Below are positions 61,667 through 64,000 of a stretch of 64,000 nt of DNA, in pieces. The translations under genes and the position numbers were made by a program. The first letter of the stretch is position 1; each line of letters opens with the position of its first letter. The stretch lies in NCBI RefSeq assembly GCF_018987265.1, contig NZ_CP076853.1, positions 310,001-374,000 of the forward strand, read 5' to 3'. Origin of the DNA: Rhizobium sp. WYJ-E13 (GTDB lineage: Bacteria > Pseudomonadota > Alphaproteobacteria > Rhizobiales > Rhizobiaceae). The notes below the pieces were generated by a model. The model was not told the origin of the DNA and did not search any database. It worked only from the letters and a program-made list of their open reading frames with translations.

Positions 61667-63083
61667 CCGGCTGTTGCTCGGCGTTGATCGCCGTCGGCGG
61701 CACGCGCTTGGCACGGTGGCCGGACACGGAAGCGCCGGCGTCCTTGGCCATGCGGACGAAGGGGATGGTGGCGACGACAGTCAGCCCGGCAATGACGAAG
61801 AAGGCAATGTGGAAATCGATAACCTGCAGCTCGGCTCCGCGGAAATAGATTGAGGTTTCCAGGATTGAGGCGGCAAGGGCGACGCCGAGCGCCAGGCTGA
61901 TCTGCTGCATGACCGAGGCCATGGATGTCGCCTGGCTTGCCTGCGCATCGTCGATATCCGCAAAGGCCAGCGCATTGACGCCGGTGAACATGAAGGAGCG
62001 GGAGAAGCCGCCGAGCAGCAGCACGCCGATGATGACAAGATGGGGCGTATCCGGCGTGAAGAGGCCGGTCATGGCGGTAACGACCGTCGTCACCGCACCG
62101 GCGCAGAGAAGCGTGGTGCGGAAGCCGATCGCCTTATAGACGCGTCGCGCGATGAACTTCGTTGTGATCGCGCCGATCGCGCCGGCAAACGTAATGAGGC
62201 CCGACTGAAAAGGCGTAAGCCCAAATCCGAGTTGCAGCATCAGCGGCGTCAGAAACGGCATGGCGCCGACACAGATGCGAAACAGCGTGCCGCCGCTCGT
62301 CGAGGCCCGGAAGGTCGAATTCCTGAACAGGTTGAGATCGAGGATCGGCGTGGGGTAACGCCTGGCGTGGCGCACATAGAGCACGCCGCAGAGGATGCCG
62401 ATGGCGGTGGCCGCAATGCCGATGATCGGCGGCAGGGCCGGAAGGCTGACGACCGAGAGGCCGAAGACGACGCCGGCCGCCGCCAGGCTGGTCAGGATAA
62501 AACCGTTGAAGTCGAGTTTCGGCGGGGCTGTCGCGTCTATTTCCGGCAGATAGATCGTCGCGAGCCACACGCCGGCGACGCCGACCGGCACGTTGATCAG
62601 GAAGATCCAGTGCCAGCTGAAATAGGTGGTGATGAAGCCGCCAAGTGGCGGGCCGGCAAGCGGGCCGACAAGGGCCGGGATCGTCAAGAGCGCCATGGCC
62701 GAGACCAGTTCGCTCTTCTGCGTCGTTCGTACCAGCACAAGGCGTCCGACGGGCGTCATCATAGCGCCGCCCATGCCCTGCAGGAAACGTGCGAAGACGA
62801 ATTCGATGAGATTGGACGAGAAGGCGCAGAAGATAGAGCCGACGACGAAGACGCAGATTGCAAGCCGGAAGATATTCTTGGCGCCGAAGCGGTCCGCCAT
62901 CCAGCCGCTGATCGGAATGAACACTGCGAGCGCCACCATGTAGGACGTAAGCGCCAGTTTCAGAGTGATCGGCCCGACATGCAGATCGGCCGCAATCGCC
63001 GGCAGGGCCGTCGCGATCACGGTCGAGTCCATCTGTTCCATGAAGAGGGCGACGGCGAGGATCAGCGGGACAATGCGGTTCAT
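61659..63083 (-). CDS. MFS multidrug exporter, DHA2 (EmrB/QacA) family
   Basis: Inner-membrane proton antiporter of about 474 residues with 14 predicted helices. It starts MNRIVPLILAVALFMEQMDS, then TVIATALPAIAADL. Motif A is GWMADRFGAKNIF, and motif C lies in LLTIPALVGPLAGPPLGGFI. No EmrA-like membrane-fusion gene is adjacent, so it may work alone. ATG 63083 is preferred over 63158, whose extra 25 residues (His/Pro-rich) look non-coding. Confidence 0.9.
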   Translation of the reverse strand: MNRIVPLILAVALFMEQMDSTVIATALPAIAADLHVGPITLKLALTSYMVALAVFIPISGWMADRFGAKNIFRLAICVFVVGSIFCAFSSNLIEFVFARFLQGMGGAMMTPVGRLVLVRTTQKSELVSAMALLTIPALVGPLAGPPLGGFITTYFSWHWIFLINVPVGVAGVWLATIYLPEIDATAPPKLDFNGFILTSLAAAGVVFGLSVVSLPALPPIIGIAATAIGILCGVLYVRHARRYPTPILDLNLFRNSTFRASTSGGTLFRICVGAMPFLTPLMLQLGFGLTPFQSGLITFAGAIGAITTKFIARRVYKAIGFRTTLLCAGAVTTVVTAMTGLFTPDTPHLVIIGVLLLGGFSRSFMFTGVNALAFADIDDAQASQATSMASVMQQISLALGVALAASILETSIYFRGAELQVIDFHIAFFVIAGLTVVATIPFVRMAKDAGASVSGHRAKRVPPTAINAEQQPVK

Positions 63084-63658
63084 AGGCGAATGCCTTGATG
63101 GATGCAGATGGGGCTTGGGAAGCCCGTGCTGTGTAGTCCCAGTTACAGGCTCTGCCAATCCCCCAATCGGGTTCCATCAGACGTTTGGATCACGACTGCG
63201 TGAGACGGTTGCTCGACACTTTTGCCTCTCAAGATTGAAAGATACTTACCCGGCCGAGGCAAGAAATCCGGCTACGTCGAATTCGACGACAAGCGGCTGG
63301 TTATGACTGGCGACACGGCAAACCACTCCTTCCTGTCGCCGCGGCCGCCGGACCGGGTCGGACTGGGACGTGCGCTTCGATATGGACAAGTGCAGGCGGC
63401 GGCAACTTCCGGCGGTCGGTTTCGTCGAGAAACAGGGCATCGGTTATCGTTTCGTGCCGAAGACTGGCCGGTTCGACATTTGAGCCATGCGCATGGCTCC
63501 TATACCGAGCCCGGCCGCATGCCGGGCCTTTTTGCTATTTCCTTCCTGTCATAGACGTGTTACCAGCCCTCGCCAACTTCCATAAACTCATGCACACCGC
63601 CGGTGCGGACGATTCGTACCGGGTGGGTCGCATTTTTCTTTCTTGAAGGAATTTGGCC
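63084..63658. other. Gene-poor 575-bp region before guaB, with a possible regulator remnant
   Basis: No convincing gene. A plus-strand frame at 63364-63483 reads VEKQGIGYRFVPK near its end, like the last strand of an OmpR winged helix, but has no start or receiver domain; it may be a relic or chance. GAGCCATGC/GCATGGCTC (63482-63499) is a perfect 18-bp palindrome. The guaB promoter should lie at about 63535-63640. Confidence 0.4.
63509..63534 (+). terminator. Intrinsic terminator upstream of guaB
   Basis: GCCCGGC-CGCAT-GCCGGGC followed by CTTTTTG. It implies a transcript that ends here, although no clear gene lies before it on the plus strand. Confidence 0.8.
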
Positions 63659-64000
63659 ATGGCTCGCATCATAGAAACGCCGACCGGACTGGACGCACTC
63701 ACCTTCGATGATGTGCTGCTGCAACCCGGTCATTCCGAAGTCCTGCCAGGTCAGACGAGTGTTGCAACGCGTCTCGCACCCGACTTCGAGCTGAATATCC
63801 CGATCATATCAGCTGCTATGGATACGGTGACTGAGGGCCGTCTGGCGATCGCCATGGCGCAGGCCGGTGGCCTTGGCGTCATTCACAAGAACCTGACACC
63901 GATCGAGCAGGCCGAGCAGGTCCGCCAGGTCAAGAAATTCGAGAGCGGCATGGTCGTCAATCCGGTGACGATCGGTCCGGACGCAACGCTTGCCGATGCC
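63659..64000 (+). CDS. guaB: IMP dehydrogenase, 5' part
   Basis: Converts IMP to XMP, the first step of GMP synthesis. 114 codons are present and the gene runs off the window. The start [20 protein letters not shown] is followed by [16 protein letters not shown] and the conserved [20 protein letters not shown], then [25 protein letters not shown] precedes the ATG. The CBS and catalytic Cys regions lie outside. Confidence 0.95.
   Translation, partial: MARIIETPTGLDALTFDDVLLQPGHSEVLPGQTSVATRLAPDFELNIPIISAAMDTVTEGRLAIAMAQAGGLGVIHKNLTPIEQAEQVRQVKKFESGMVVNPVTIGPDATLADA

Noticed and set aside
62040..63098. Plus-strand open frame of 352 codons opposite the MFS exporter
   Set aside because: Highly charged Arg/Asp/Glu translation typical of the complement of membrane-helix codons.

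Overview
The window comes from a Rhizobiaceae alphaproteobacterium, most likely Rhizobium in the broad sense. The main evidence is a RirA iron regulator, a CbrA-like cell-cycle kinase beside acsA2 and a phasin gene, a His tRNA with A73 and no encoded G-1, and CTATAT-type -10 boxes. From memory, the order aceA / scfR-like / potFGHI / asmA-like / acsA2 / cbrA / phaP / mmsA / rirA / dppABCDF matches the Sinorhizobium meliloti chromosome, so 15-41 kb is probably conserved core.

Layout. 0-7 kb: Entner-Doudoroff genes zwf-pgl-edd (edd cut by the window edge), a glutamylpolyamine-type pair (FAD oxidase and glutamine-synthetase homologue), and a BaiN/YhiN flavoprotein. 7-15 kb: a 47-aa membrane peptide, two chemoreceptors in tandem, a LysR and a LuxR regulator. 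15-18 kb: isocitrate lyase with a small partner gene, divergent from a ScfR/RamB-type regulator across an array of TTTACA/TGTAAA boxes. 18-22 kb: potFGHI putrescine transporter. 22-31 kb: AsmA-like protein, acetoacetyl-CoA synthetase, a probable structured RNA, CbrA, phasin and tRNA-His. 31-36 kb: small genes, LysR plus quinol monooxygenase, mmsA and rirA. 36-45 kb: dppABCDF peptide transporter, gluconokinase, a DadA-like oxidase, and a type III polyketide synthase with an ICMT-type methyltransferase. 45-47.7 kb: periplasmic TPR protein, ECF sigma and anti-sigma factor, and an exported protein.

47.7-58.6 kb looks accessory. It holds a lone 1138-aa SF1 (COG1112-like) helicase; upstream of it, a dense array of GCTTAC motifs; an operon for extracytoplasmic flavin redox chemistry (ApbE, PepSY-flavodoxin-reductase fusion, DUF2271, Asp/His-rich exported protein, small PepSY protein); and a divergent OmpR/QseC-type two-component pair. 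It ends at the 3' end of tRNA-Gln, next to 13-bp-period GGGCATCA repeats that resemble recombinase arm sites. 58.7-64 kb returns to ordinary genes: ppx, rlmE, a VOC protein, a DHA2 exporter and the start of guaB.

Connections: gluconokinase feeds 6-phosphogluconate to Edd. acsA2 and phaP are both polyhydroxybutyrate genes and share TGCA-type boxes. The isocitrate lyase serves C2 carbon released from such stores. rirA carries candidate Irr and RirA sites in its own promoter. A palindromic intergenic repeat of about 55 bp occurs three times, each copy at a gene's 3' end. No CRISPR array, rRNA operon or intact transposase was seen.
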